A DNA stretch of 64,000 bases from Euglena gracilis (Eukaryota > Euglenida > Euglenophyceae > Euglenales), in NCBI GenBank assembly GCA_039621445.1, contig CP154955.1, positions 49,832,086-49,896,085 on the forward strand, written 5' to 3'. The notes beneath the pieces are model-generated. The model saw nothing but the letters and a program-made list of their open reading frames with translations. It was not told the DNA's origin and did no database searches. The position numbers and the translations under genes are program-made. Positions 26,151 through 34,987 of this stretch are shown here, piece by piece (positions within the stretch are counted from its first letter, which is position 1; every line of letters starts with the position of its first letter).

Positions 26151-28991
26151 ATGCAGAATGTGGAGAACGAAGTGGAATTATCAAGTCGACAACCTGGACA
26201 AAGTGCAGAACAAGAAGCGCCAGCTGGAGAACTTGGAGATGCGGTTTCAACGTGGCGAACCGTGGCCATCACTTCCCCCCCACCACACATCTCAGCAGAA
26301 AAATTTTTTCAGCAGCAGACAACCACACACAGTGATGGCCATGGACCCTGGCAAACAGTGGGCAAAAAGCCCAGGCGACAACGAAAGACATTGGGTACCC
26401 AGGGTCAAGACCCATCACATTTCAAATTGGGGTTCAAGAAACCTGCAAGATTGGCAGGCCCAGCCCAGAGACCAAAAGCCCCAGCCCACAGGGCAAATGT
26501 CCCCAACCTATCAAGATGGAATCAGGGACAAGGGGGCCAGTCAAACATTGGGAAGCCAGCAAATGGCCCAGCAGGAAGGGGCAAAAAAGGTCTGTACCGA
26601 CCAGCTTTTCTAAATTCAGCCCACAACCCCATTCCAGGGGGGAAGGGGGTGGCCCAGCAACAGGGCTCCCCCAGATTTCAATTGGGCATGGCAAGAAGCC
26701 AGAACTTACAGCCCCGGCCATGGAGGCCAGAACAAAGGGGGCTTGGGCCAAGATGGCCAATACAAGGGCTATGGCAGCCATACAAGGGGTGGACCTCCAG
26801 AGGCCCCCCAGAAGCTAAAGGGCAGCCCCCCAGGGGCTTTGTATTTAACAAATGCCCAGCCCCAGGAGGAACAGGGGGAAGGGGAAGGACCCCCACAAGT
26901 ATTTATTCATCAACCTTCAAATCTCCCAGTGAAATCAAGAAGGGGGGGACCCACAGAGGCCCCCCTATGGTATGGCTACCAACACCATCATCATCAAGGA
27001 GGCCTGATAGGCAAAACAGGGGCATTAAGCCCTATGGTATGCATTCCAACAACAAGATGCTCCAGAGAGAGAGTGAGAAGAGAGGAGAGTGCATGCACAC
27101 CCCCCCAAGAACATTTGCTTTTTCCAAGGGCTCAAGCCCTAGGGGCTATAGGGGCTGTGAAATGTCCAACACCCCCCACCCAACCCCTAAACAATCATCT
27201 GATTCAGGAAATAAATTCCATGGAGGAAAAATGGGGAGATACCCCCCTGTACCAGAGACTTCAGAAAAGTCTAAAATGGTGGTCAAAAAATGCCCCCCCA
27301 GCAACATGTCAATTAATCAAAAATGGAATTCAACCCCCCTGGGTAAATCCCCCAAAATTGTCCACACACCCAAAACCCAGGGCCAATCTGGACCTGAACC
27401 AGGCAGAAAAAATTCTGCTGGATTACGAAACACCTGGGTCAATAAAACGAGTTTGGGATTCAGAATCCCAACATTTAATCCCATGGTTTCTAATTTCGAA
27501 ACCAGAGGGGGGAACAACAAAATGGAGAATGATCAGCGACTGCAGAGAAATAAATCAGCAGTTTCAAGTAAAACCTTTCAGGCTGGATCATATCCAGCAC
27601 ATTTTCCCAGTTTTGGAAAAAGGCCACTGGGCAGCAAAAATAGACCTGAAGGATGCCTATTTCCATATTCCATTAAGTCCTGGCCTAAGGCCATTTTTAA
27701 GGCATCAGGTAGGGGGGCAGACCTGGGAATTTCAAACAGGCTGCTTTGGGCTAAATGTAATGCCCCAAATTTTCATGTCAGTAATGAAGACATTCGAAAA
27801 ACTGTGGAGAAAAAGGGGCATCCAGGTCTTTATTTACCTGGACGACATTTTACTGGTGGCCCCCACCCAAAACATTTTGCAAAATCACCTGAACAGAGTT
27901 GTCAAAGATTTGCTGGATTCTGGGTTCAAAATCAATGTGAAAAAGTCTACCCTGCAGCCCACCCAAGTGGTAACCCACCTGGGTTTTCAACTGAACTTCC
28001 AGGAAGGAAAGTTACAAGTACCCCCCCAGAAAGTCAAAACTATAAAAAAGGAGCTGGGGAAAATCGTGAAAAAAGATTACATGTCAAAAAGGCAGTTGGC
28101 TGCCATTTTGGGTCAAATAAGATGCAATCTAATGGCCCTGCCCTTTTTAAGGGCTTTTACAGACACCCTGGCAAATTTTTTGGTGGCAAAGTCCACAGCC
28201 CCCTGGGACTCAAAACACCCCATTTCCCAGGAAATCAAGGCCCAATTAAGGGAAATAAAAACTCTATTGGACACCTGGGGGGGCAGACCCTTCCCCCAAA
28301 ATGCAACCAGAGAGTTGCACTCAGACAGCAGCACCCATGCCTGGGGGGGGCTGGACATCCACACAGGAGAAATTGTGCAGGAATTTTGGAGAAAAGACTC
28401 CATTTTACACATCAATGTAAAGGAGCTCAGTGCAGCAATCAGCACTGTGAAAAGTTTAAGCAAACCAGGAGAAACAGTTTCTTTGTCTGTGGACAACCAG
28501 GTAATCTACTATTACCTAACAAAAGGTGGGGGCAGAAAAGACCCCTTCAACAAAATGCTGAGACCCTTTTTCAAGTGGTGCATGGAGCACCAAGTAAACC
28601 TCCAAGTCAACTGGGTGCCTTCAAAGGAATGCCTAGCAGACCCCATAAGCAGATGGGAAATGGACAGGGGGGATTATTCTTTAGACCCCCAACTTTTTCA
28701 ACGGTTAAGACAGCAATTCCAAAATTTCATAAATCTGGAAACAGATTTATTTGCCTCCCCAGGCAACAAAAAACTGCCCAATTTTGTGGCCAGGTGGCCA
28801 CATTGGGAGGCCACAGCAGTAAATGCACTACAATGTCCACTGGACAACATGGGGGATCTTTATGCAAACCCCCCCTGGTCAATAATCCAAAAATTTCTGC
28901 CCAGGTTGAAAATGTTTCCCCAGACCAAAGTTTTGATGGTCACCCCCTACTGGGATTCAGCCACATGGTGGCCCCAATTAATAAAAAATGA
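26151..28991 (+). CDS. DIRS-A gag-like frame (946 codons open)
   Basis: First-ORF protein of the DIRS element. The credible part is roughly the first 350 codons: GPWQTVGKK, RWNQGQGG, SPRFQLGM and GPPMVW motifs recur in DIRS-B and partly in DIRS-C (LWTTVVRKT, GRWNQEQGG). It is rich in Gln, Gly, Pro and basic residues and has no zinc knuckle. From about 27250 the open frame is the out-of-phase shadow of the RT/RNase H frame, so the true end is uncertain. An upstream open stretch from 26006 in another frame begins PFDTEED, which in DIRS-B is in frame with gag; gag may therefore start earlier with a frame change. Confidence 0.6.
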   Translation: MQNVENEVELSSRQPGQSAEQEAPAGELGDAVSTWRTVAITSPPPHISAEKFFQQQTTTHSDGHGPWQTVGKKPRRQRKTLGTQGQDPSHFKLGFKKPARLAGPAQRPKAPAHRANVPNLSRWNQGQGGQSNIGKPANGPAGRGKKGLYRPAFLNSAHNPIPGGKGVAQQQGSPRFQLGMARSQNLQPRPWRPEQRGLGPRWPIQGLWQPYKGWTSRGPPEAKGQPPRGFVFNKCPAPGGTGGRGRTPTSIYSSTFKSPSEIKKGGTHRGPPMVWLPTPSSSRRPDRQNRGIKPYGMHSNNKMLQRESEKRGECMHTPPRTFAFSKGSSPRGYRGCEMSNTPHPTPKQSSDSGNKFHGGKMGRYPPVPETSEKSKMVVKKCPPSNMSINQKWNSTPLGKSPKIVHTPKTQGQSGPEPGRKNSAGLRNTWVNKTSLGFRIPTFNPMVSNFETRGGNNKMENDQRLQRNKSAVSSKTFQAGSYPAHFPSFGKRPLGSKNRPEGCLFPYSIKSWPKAIFKASGRGADLGISNRLLWAKCNAPNFHVSNEDIRKTVEKKGHPGLYLPGRHFTGGPHPKHFAKSPEQSCQRFAGFWVQNQCEKVYPAAHPSGNPPGFSTELPGRKVTSTPPESQNYKKGAGENREKRLHVKKAVGCHFGSNKMQSNGPALFKGFYRHPGKFFGGKVHSPLGLKTPHFPGNQGPIKGNKNSIGHLGGQTLPPKCNQRVALRQQHPCLGGAGHPHRRNCAGILEKRLHFTHQCKGAQCSNQHCEKFKQTRRNSFFVCGQPGNLLLPNKRWGQKRPLQQNAETLFQVVHGAPSKPPSQLGAFKGMPSRPHKQMGNGQGGLFFRPPTFSTVKTAIPKFHKSGNRFICLPRQQKTAQFCGQVATLGGHSSKCTTMSTGQHGGSLCKPPLVNNPKISAQVENVSPDQSFDGHPLLGFSHMVAPINKK

Positions 28992-30300
28992 AAGTACCAG
29001 GGACCCCCTGCCTGAAAATCACCCCCTACAGGGGTATGTTCACCAATTGCAGGGGGGAACAAATGCCACCCCCCAGGTGGCCCCTACTTTGCATGATTTG
29101 CTCAGGCAAATTTTGGAGGGGAAACAAATTCAGGTTAAAACCATTGAAGATTTCCTGGGGAGAAACCCCAGTTTAAAACGTTATCAGAGTGCTTTTGCAC
29201 TTCTGTGGGTAATTTTGGAACACATGGGGGTGCCCCCCCCTGAAGCCACCACTGACCAAGTGGCTGACGCTTTAATACAATTATTCCAATTTTCCAAGGC
29301 CCAAGCCCGTAATGCATACAGTGCAATGCTTTTGATTCCTGGGTTTGGTGGACTGAGATTCCACACCCTATTAACCCCCTACAAGAGGCTTTGGAACCAA
29401 AATCTGGAGAAGTATGGGGCATTTTGGGATCCCCTCCCAATCCTCCTGGGGCTGGCCAAGGCCCCTATGCCCACTGATATTTGTACATTGCGTACCCAGC
29501 TGATTTTTTGCTCACGAGTTCTCTGTTTATATCGATCCTCTGACTTGGCACAAGTCAAACGAACCACCAGTGTGTTGGGTAGGGCACCCTACATCAAAAT
29601 TAAGCGTAAAGGGCAAAAATTTCACAAGTGGGAGAGGGTTGTGTCCATACCCCAATGTCCCCAAATAAGCCCATTTCATTTAATGATGTGTTATGTGGCT
29701 GCCACACGTTCATTCGTCAGACCTGGGGGCCCCCTCCTAATTTCATTAAAACCCCCCTTCAGAGCCATAAGTGCAGACACTGTTGCTTCTATCACAAAAG
29801 AATTTTTGGCCAAACATGGGGTGACTCCCCAGGTGGGGGGGGCCCACTCCACCAGAGGGGCAGGAGTTGGTTTACTGAAAAAATTGGGCCTTTCTGCCCA
29901 AGAAGTTTGCGAAATTGGCCAGTGGAGGGGGGTGGAGGCTTTTACAGCCCACTATCAACGACTGGGTGCCCAAGGTGCCCTGGAAAATGCCCTGGCCCCC
30001 CTAATTTCAGTGCACAATCTGGCCTCACAAGGGCAAAGTGCGGAGCCCGAGGTGTCTCGTACTCCCTCGAGGAAAACCGACCAGGGAGGAAGGGACACCG
30101 AGGGCGAAGCACAAAGACCTTGTGAGCCCGACCCCCCCACCCGTAAAAGAAAATTTGTCTTCAAAAGCCCTCGGTCAGAGAGTGGGGGCCAGGGGGGGGA
30201 GAGGGGGGGGACCCCCCCCAAGGGCAAGAAGTCACGTCGCCAAGTCGGAGCAGCATCGTCAGCCAACTCCGGCGAGGCGGCACTAAGCAGGGACTCCTAA
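26743..30300 (+). CDS. DIRS-A pol: RT, RNase H, Dam-like MTase, tyrosine recombinase
   Basis: 1185 residues. Order: Pro/Gly-rich N-terminus; RT about 170-450 with YLDD at 365-368; RNase H with LHSDSSTHAWGG (Asp 528) and NVKEL; Dam-like domain from DLFASP (668) with NPPW at 709-712; tyrosine recombinase about 790-1080 with Arg 931 (YRSSDL), HSTRG at 1035-1039 and Tyr 1071 (AHYQRL). All catalytic residues expected for RT and recombinase are present. The last 100 residues are encoded by the terminal repeat region and end at TAA inside the right ITR. It overlaps the gag frame. I assign the Dam-like domain from the DLFA...NPPW pattern known in DIRS elements. Confidence 0.93.
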   Translation: MGQDGQYKGYGSHTRGGPPEAPQKLKGSPPGALYLTNAQPQEEQGEGEGPPQVFIHQPSNLPVKSRRGGPTEAPLWYGYQHHHHQGGLIGKTGALSPMVCIPTTRCSRERVRREESACTPPQEHLLFPRAQALGAIGAVKCPTPPTQPLNNHLIQEINSMEEKWGDTPLYQRLQKSLKWWSKNAPPATCQLIKNGIQPPWVNPPKLSTHPKPRANLDLNQAEKILLDYETPGSIKRVWDSESQHLIPWFLISKPEGGTTKWRMISDCREINQQFQVKPFRLDHIQHIFPVLEKGHWAAKIDLKDAYFHIPLSPGLRPFLRHQVGGQTWEFQTGCFGLNVMPQIFMSVMKTFEKLWRKRGIQVFIYLDDILLVAPTQNILQNHLNRVVKDLLDSGFKINVKKSTLQPTQVVTHLGFQLNFQEGKLQVPPQKVKTIKKELGKIVKKDYMSKRQLAAILGQIRCNLMALPFLRAFTDTLANFLVAKSTAPWDSKHPISQEIKAQLREIKTLLDTWGGRPFPQNATRELHSDSSTHAWGGLDIHTGEIVQEFWRKDSILHINVKELSAAISTVKSLSKPGETVSLSVDNQVIYYYLTKGGGRKDPFNKMLRPFFKWCMEHQVNLQVNWVPSKECLADPISRWEMDRGDYSLDPQLFQRLRQQFQNFINLETDLFASPGNKKLPNFVARWPHWEATAVNALQCPLDNMGDLYANPPWSIIQKFLPRLKMFPQTKVLMVTPYWDSATWWPQLIKNESTRDPLPENHPLQGYVHQLQGGTNATPQVAPTLHDLLRQILEGKQIQVKTIEDFLGRNPSLKRYQSAFALLWVILEHMGVPPPEATTDQVADALIQLFQFSKAQARNAYSAMLLIPGFGGLRFHTLLTPYKRLWNQNLEKYGAFWDPLPILLGLAKAPMPTDICTLRTQLIFCSRVLCLYRSSDLAQVKRTTSVLGRAPYIKIKRKGQKFHKWERVVSIPQCPQISPFHLMMCYVAATRSFVRPGGPLLISLKPPFRAISADTVASITKEFLAKHGVTPQVGGAHSTRGAGVGLLKKLGLSAQEVCEIGQWRGVEAFTAHYQRLGAQGALENALAPLISVHNLASQGQSAEPEVSRTPSRKTDQGGRDTEGEAQRPCEPDPPTRKRKFVFKSPRSESGGQGGERGGTPPKGKKSRRQVGAASSANSGEAALSRDS

Positions 30301-30358
30301 CCCAACGCAGCAAACAATCCAAACAACACCGCCGGCGAGCAAGGCATGGCCTCACAAG
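30261..30358 (-). repeat. DIRS-A right inverted terminal repeat
   Basis: Reverse complement of the left ITR. It contains the pol stop codon and runs directly into the inverted arm ending at 30420. Confidence 0.85.
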
Positions 30359-30439
30359 GTCTTTGTGCTTCGCCCTCGGTGTCCCTTCCTCCCTGGTCGG
30401 TTTTCCTCGAGGGAGTACGATTCGGGCTCCGCACTGCGA

Positions 30440-30473
30440 GATGGTGAGGTCCTGAAAGCAGGACCTCACCATC
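30440..30473. repeat. Perfect 15-bp hairpin between DIRS-A and DIRS-B
   Basis: GATGGTGAGGTCCTG, loop AAAG, CAGGACCTCACCATC. It lies in the about 110-base junction between the two DIRS copies and is absent from the equivalent B/C junction near 49643. Confidence 0.9.
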
Positions 30474-30640
30474 TTCTTGTCCTTCGCCCTCTTGGTCCCT
30501 TCCTCCCCCTTCCTCTGTCGTGGGAGTCCGATTGCGAGGCCATGCCTTGCTCGCCGGCGGTGTTGTTTGGATTGTTTGCTGCGTTGGGCTAGGAGTCCCC
30601 GCTTAGTGCCTTTTGTCGCCGGAGTTGGCTGCTTCCTAAA

Positions 30641-32012
30641 TTGCCCTTCGACACCAGAAGAAAGGAGAACACCTCAACTCAAGACTACGAAGTCACCAAA
30701 GACAGTTCAAGTCAAATTCAAATTCCAGAACGAGAAGAATCAGCTGAATATCAAAATTCAAAAAAAAATGAACAACTGACTTCAATGAAAGATGAATTGG
30801 AGAAGAAATTGGAATTACGACGAGGAGCAGCGGTGGCCGCAGCAGCTGGACAACCTGAAGATGCGGGCAAGCCGTGGCAAGCTGTGGTCACCACTTCCCC
30901 ACCCCTCTCAGAAATTTCAGAACAGCCAAACCCCCCCAGTGACCACAGCCCTTGGCAGACAGTGGTCAAGAAGTCCAGAAAGGGAAAAGGACCAATGGCC
31001 CCAGGCCCTCCAAGGCCCGGCCCAGACAGGTCTTCTAGGCCCCAGCCCCGACAGCTGGGCCAAGTACCCTTACAATTCAATATGCCAGCCAAGGATTCAG
31101 GCCAGAGGGCCAGAGCCCACATGGGCAGATGGAACCAAGGCCAAGGGGGAGAGCATCACAGAGGCCATGGAGGCCAGTATTTCAAGTCAACCGCCACTGG
31201 GAGAGGTCAACCAAAAGGTCTGCCAAAAACTTCTTTTCAGAAAGTCTTTTCCACATTCCCAACAAGGGGGCAAGGGCCTCAATGCCCCCCAAGATTTCAA
31301 TTGGGCATGGGAGCCAAGGACAGAGAAAGATGCCCAAGACCCAAGGGGGCTCAAGACCATTCAACAAGGGCAGGGGACCCTTTCAAAGCAGGGCCATGGC
31401 GGCCAACATCTGCTGAGCCACGGCGGCATTCCCCAGGCCATGAAGGCAACACATCAGGGCCATGGCGGCCAATTATTTTCAAGCCCGCTGGGCACATCAT
31501 GCACAGGCCACTGGGGCCAGAAGCTAATGGGCAGCCCCAGAGGGGCTCTTTATACAAATCAACAGCCCCAGGAGGAAGAGGGAACCCCAGTTTCCCTCAA
31601 GGAGGATCAGGTGGAAGGGGGAGAACCCCTAAAAGCATTTACGGTTCTTCATTCCAAAGTGAATTTGTCAAGGGGGGGACCCTCAGAGGCCCCCCTATGG
31701 TATGGCAACCAACCACATCAACCGCAAGGAGGCCAGTTAGGCAACACAGGGGCAGTAAGCCCTATGGTATGGAACCCATCAACAAGATCCTCCAGAGAGA
31801 GTGTGAGGAGAGAGGGAGAGCATGCATGCACATCCCCCCAGAATCATCTACCTTTGCAAAATGCTCAATCCTTAGGGGCTCTAGGGGCTGTCCCATGTCC
31901 AACAACCCCAACCCAGCCCCCCAAAAATCCATTGCTGGAAATGATAAATGCAAAGGAGAAACAATGGGGAGACACCCCCCTGCATCAAAGACTCCAAAGG
32001 AGCTTAAAATAG
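30641..32012 (+). pseudogene. DIRS-B gag-like frame
   Basis: Starts near PFDTRRKEN (TTG at 30641; first ATG 30785). It has the shared motifs HSPWQTVVKK and RWNQGQGG and stays open to 32521, because after about 32240 the same frame enters RT sequence through an indel. As gag it is probably complete to about 32000; the element as a whole is dead. Confidence 0.6.
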
Positions 32013-34308
32013 TGGCAGAAAAATGCACCCCCAGCAACCTGTCAGCTCATCAAGGATGGCATTCAACCCCCCTGGGTAAATCCCCCCAAATTGTCCACCC
32101 ACCCAAAGACCAGAGCCAACCTGGATTTGAACCAGGCAGAAAAAATTCTTCTGGACTACGAAAAAACTGGTTCAGTAAAAAGAGTGGGGAATTCCAAAAC
32201 CCAGCATTTAATCCCCTGGTTTTTGATATCAAAACCAGAAGGGGGGCAATAAAGTGGAGAATGATCAGCGATTGCGGGGAAATAAATCAACATTTCCAAG
32301 TAAAGCCCTTCAAACTGGATCATATCCAGAACATTTTTCCAGTGTTACAAAAAGGCCACTGGGCAGCCAAAATCGATTTGAAGGATGCGTATTTTCACAT
32401 CCCAGTAAACCCAGCCCTCAGGCCCTTTTTAAGACACCAGGTGGGTGGACAGACCTGGGAATTCCAGGCAGGCTGTTTTGGCCTAAACGTGATGCCCCAG
32501 ATTTTCATGGGGGTTATGTAAACATTCGAAAAACTTTGGAGAAAAAGGGGCATCCAGGTGTTTATATACCTGGACGACATTATACTGGTTGCTCCCACCC
32601 AAGACATTTTGCAAAGTCATCTGAACACAGTGACAAAAGATTTATTAAACTCAGGGTTCAAAATAAATGTCAAAAAATCAACCCTGCAACCCACTCAAGT
32701 TGTAAATCATCTGGGCTTTCAACTGAACTTTCAGGAAGGAAAATTGCAAGTGCCCCCCCACCCCCCCAACTGGGGAAAATCTTGAGAAAGGATTACATGT
32801 CAAAAAGGCAGCCAGCTGCCATTTTGGGACAAATAAGGTGCAGCCTAATGGCCCTGCCCTTTTCAAGGGCTTTCACAGATTATCTGGCCAGTTTTCTCGT
32901 TACAAATTCTGCAGCCCCCTGGGACTCAAAGCACCTCATTTCTCAAGACATAAAAACCCAATTACGGGAAATAAAACTTCTGCTGGACACCTGGGGGGGG
33001 GGGCAGACCCTTCCCCCAAATGCAACCAGAGTGTTGCACTCAGACAGCAGCACCCATGCGTGGGGCGAGGGGCTAGACATCCACACTGGAAGCATTATCC
33101 AGGAATTTTGGAGAGAAAACTCCATTTTACATATAAACGTCAAAGAATTGCGTGCAGCAATCAACACAGTGAAAAGTTTAAGCAAACCAGGGGAAACCGT
33201 GTCCTGTCAGTAGACAATCAGGTAATTTTCTATTACCTGACAAAAGGTGGGGGCAGAAAAGACCCCTTCAACAAAATGCTTCGACCCTTTTTCAAATGGT
33301 GCATGGAGCACAACATAAACCTTCAAGTAAATTGGGTTTCATCAGACAAATGCCTAGCAGACCCCATCAGCAGGTTGGAAATGGACAGGGGGCATTACTC
33401 CCTAGACCAACAACTTTTTCAGTGGCTAAGGCAGCATTTCCAAAATTTCATCCAGTTGGAAACAGATTTATTTGCCTCCCCAGGCAACAAACAACTGCCC
33501 AAATTTGTGGCCAGGTGGCCCCATTGGGAGGCCACAGCAGTGGACGCATTGCAATGTCCACTGGACAACATGGGGGGACTTTATGTCAACCCCCCTTGGT
33601 CAATAATTCAAATATTTCTCCCCAGACTGAAAGCATTTCCCCACACCAAAGTTTTGATGGTCACCCCTTATTGGGATTCAGCCACGTGGTGGCCCCAATT
33701 AATAAAGATGAAAGTGCCAGGGACACGCTGCCTGAAAATCACCCCCTACAGGGGCATGTTCAAAAACTGCAGGTGGGAGAAAATGCCACCTCCCAGATGG
33801 CCTCTTCTTTGCATGATTTGCTCAGGCAAATCCTGGAGGGGAAACAAATACAAAATCAGACCATTGAAAATTTCCTGGGAAAAAACCCAGTTTGAAACGG
33901 TATCAAAGTGCTTTCACGCTGTTATGGGTAATTTTGCAAAAAATGGGGGTACCCCCCCTGAAGCCACAACTGACCAAGTGGCTGATGCTTTGGTACAATT
34001 ATTTCAATTTTCTAAGGCCCAGCACGTAAAGCATACAGTGCCACGCTTTTGTTTCCTGGGTTTGGTGGATTGAGATTCCACACCATGTTGGCACCTTACA
34101 AAAGGCTTTGGAACCAAAATCTGGAGAAATATGGTGCATTTTGGGATCCTCTCCCAATCCTCCTGGGGCTGGCCAAGGCCCCCTTTCCCACTGATATGTG
34201 TACATTGCGCACACAACTTATTTTTTTGCTCACGAATCCTACGTTTATACAGATCTTCAGATTTGGAGAGAAAAAAACGCACAACCAGTGTGTTGGGCAA
34301 GGCGCCCT
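31650..34308 (+). pseudogene. DIRS-B pol, 5' part (RT to recombinase start)
   Basis: Aligns with DIRS-A pol. Breaks seen: TGG to TAG after QRLQRSLK (32010-32012); an indel at the G run near 32245; ATG-TAA where DIRS-A has ATG-AAG (about 32519); frame changes near 32770, 33000 and 33205. YLDD is intact (about 32570). The Dam-like block reads DLFASPGNKQ and NPPW. It is interrupted at 34308 by the Ty3-type element. Confidence 0.9.
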
Positions 34309-34987
34309 TGTGCGCGGTCCGAGGGTGCCCGCCCCAAGTGGGGGTCCCAAGGGGGCCCAAAGGGGCCACGAAGGGCCGCGAGGGGGGCTCCAATGCCCCC
34401 AAGGGCCTTTTGAGGCCCCACTGGCCCCCAAGGGGGCCCCACAGCCCATTTTGACCAAGCCAAGGGAAGGTAAAGGAGGGGGCAGTTTGAGGGGGCCAAC
34501 AGGCAACCCCCAAGGGGATGCGCAAGCCCTGCTGGGCTTTGCGCAAGCATGCGCACCCCCTTGGTGGGCGCTTGGGATGGCGCAATTCATTAAGAATTGC
34601 GCAGAGTATACCAAGTAGCCCCCCCAGCTGTAGCCCCCCTCCAATTGTACATTTTCTGTTCACAGGGCTCTGTTTACACTCTGTTCACACTTTGTCATTG
34701 TATTCACCAATTGTTTGCTTGCAAGTCAAATCAAGGAAATACAAATTACAATTTCAAGTTCAAGTCTCATTGATCAAGGATTCAAGTTCAATTGATTGGA
34801 CCTGAAAAAGTATGTCTTTTCCCAATTCTGCAGCTTCATCTACACCAACACCCACCCCTACCCCACTTTTCTACCAAGGGGAAAACCCCCACCAGGTGGG
34901 CCCGACGGGCTCAAATTTAAACGATCCTACGCGGGTTGCGCCGCCAGGGGTCCCTTCACAGGGACCTCAGGAGGGGCAACCCTTACA
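34309..34987 (+). repeat. 5' LTR of the Ty3-type element
   Basis: 679 bp, TGTGCGCGGTCC to CAACCCTTACA. Contains GCGCAATTCATTAAGAATTGCGC (34579-34601), a near-perfect palindrome. The gag ATG (34812) lies inside it. Confidence 0.95.

Larger units (their letters stand above)
25894..30420 (+). mobile_element. DIRS-A: DIRS-type tyrosine recombinase retroelement
   Basis: About 4.5 kb with inverted terminal repeats (25894-25994 and 30261-30358), overlapping gag and pol frames and, at the right, a second inverted pair (30058-30124 with 30354-30420) in the position of the internal complementary region of DIRS elements. It carries no LTRs and no DDE integrase; integration would use its tyrosine recombinase. 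It is the only one of the three tandem DIRS copies with an uninterrupted pol. Confidence 0.9.
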
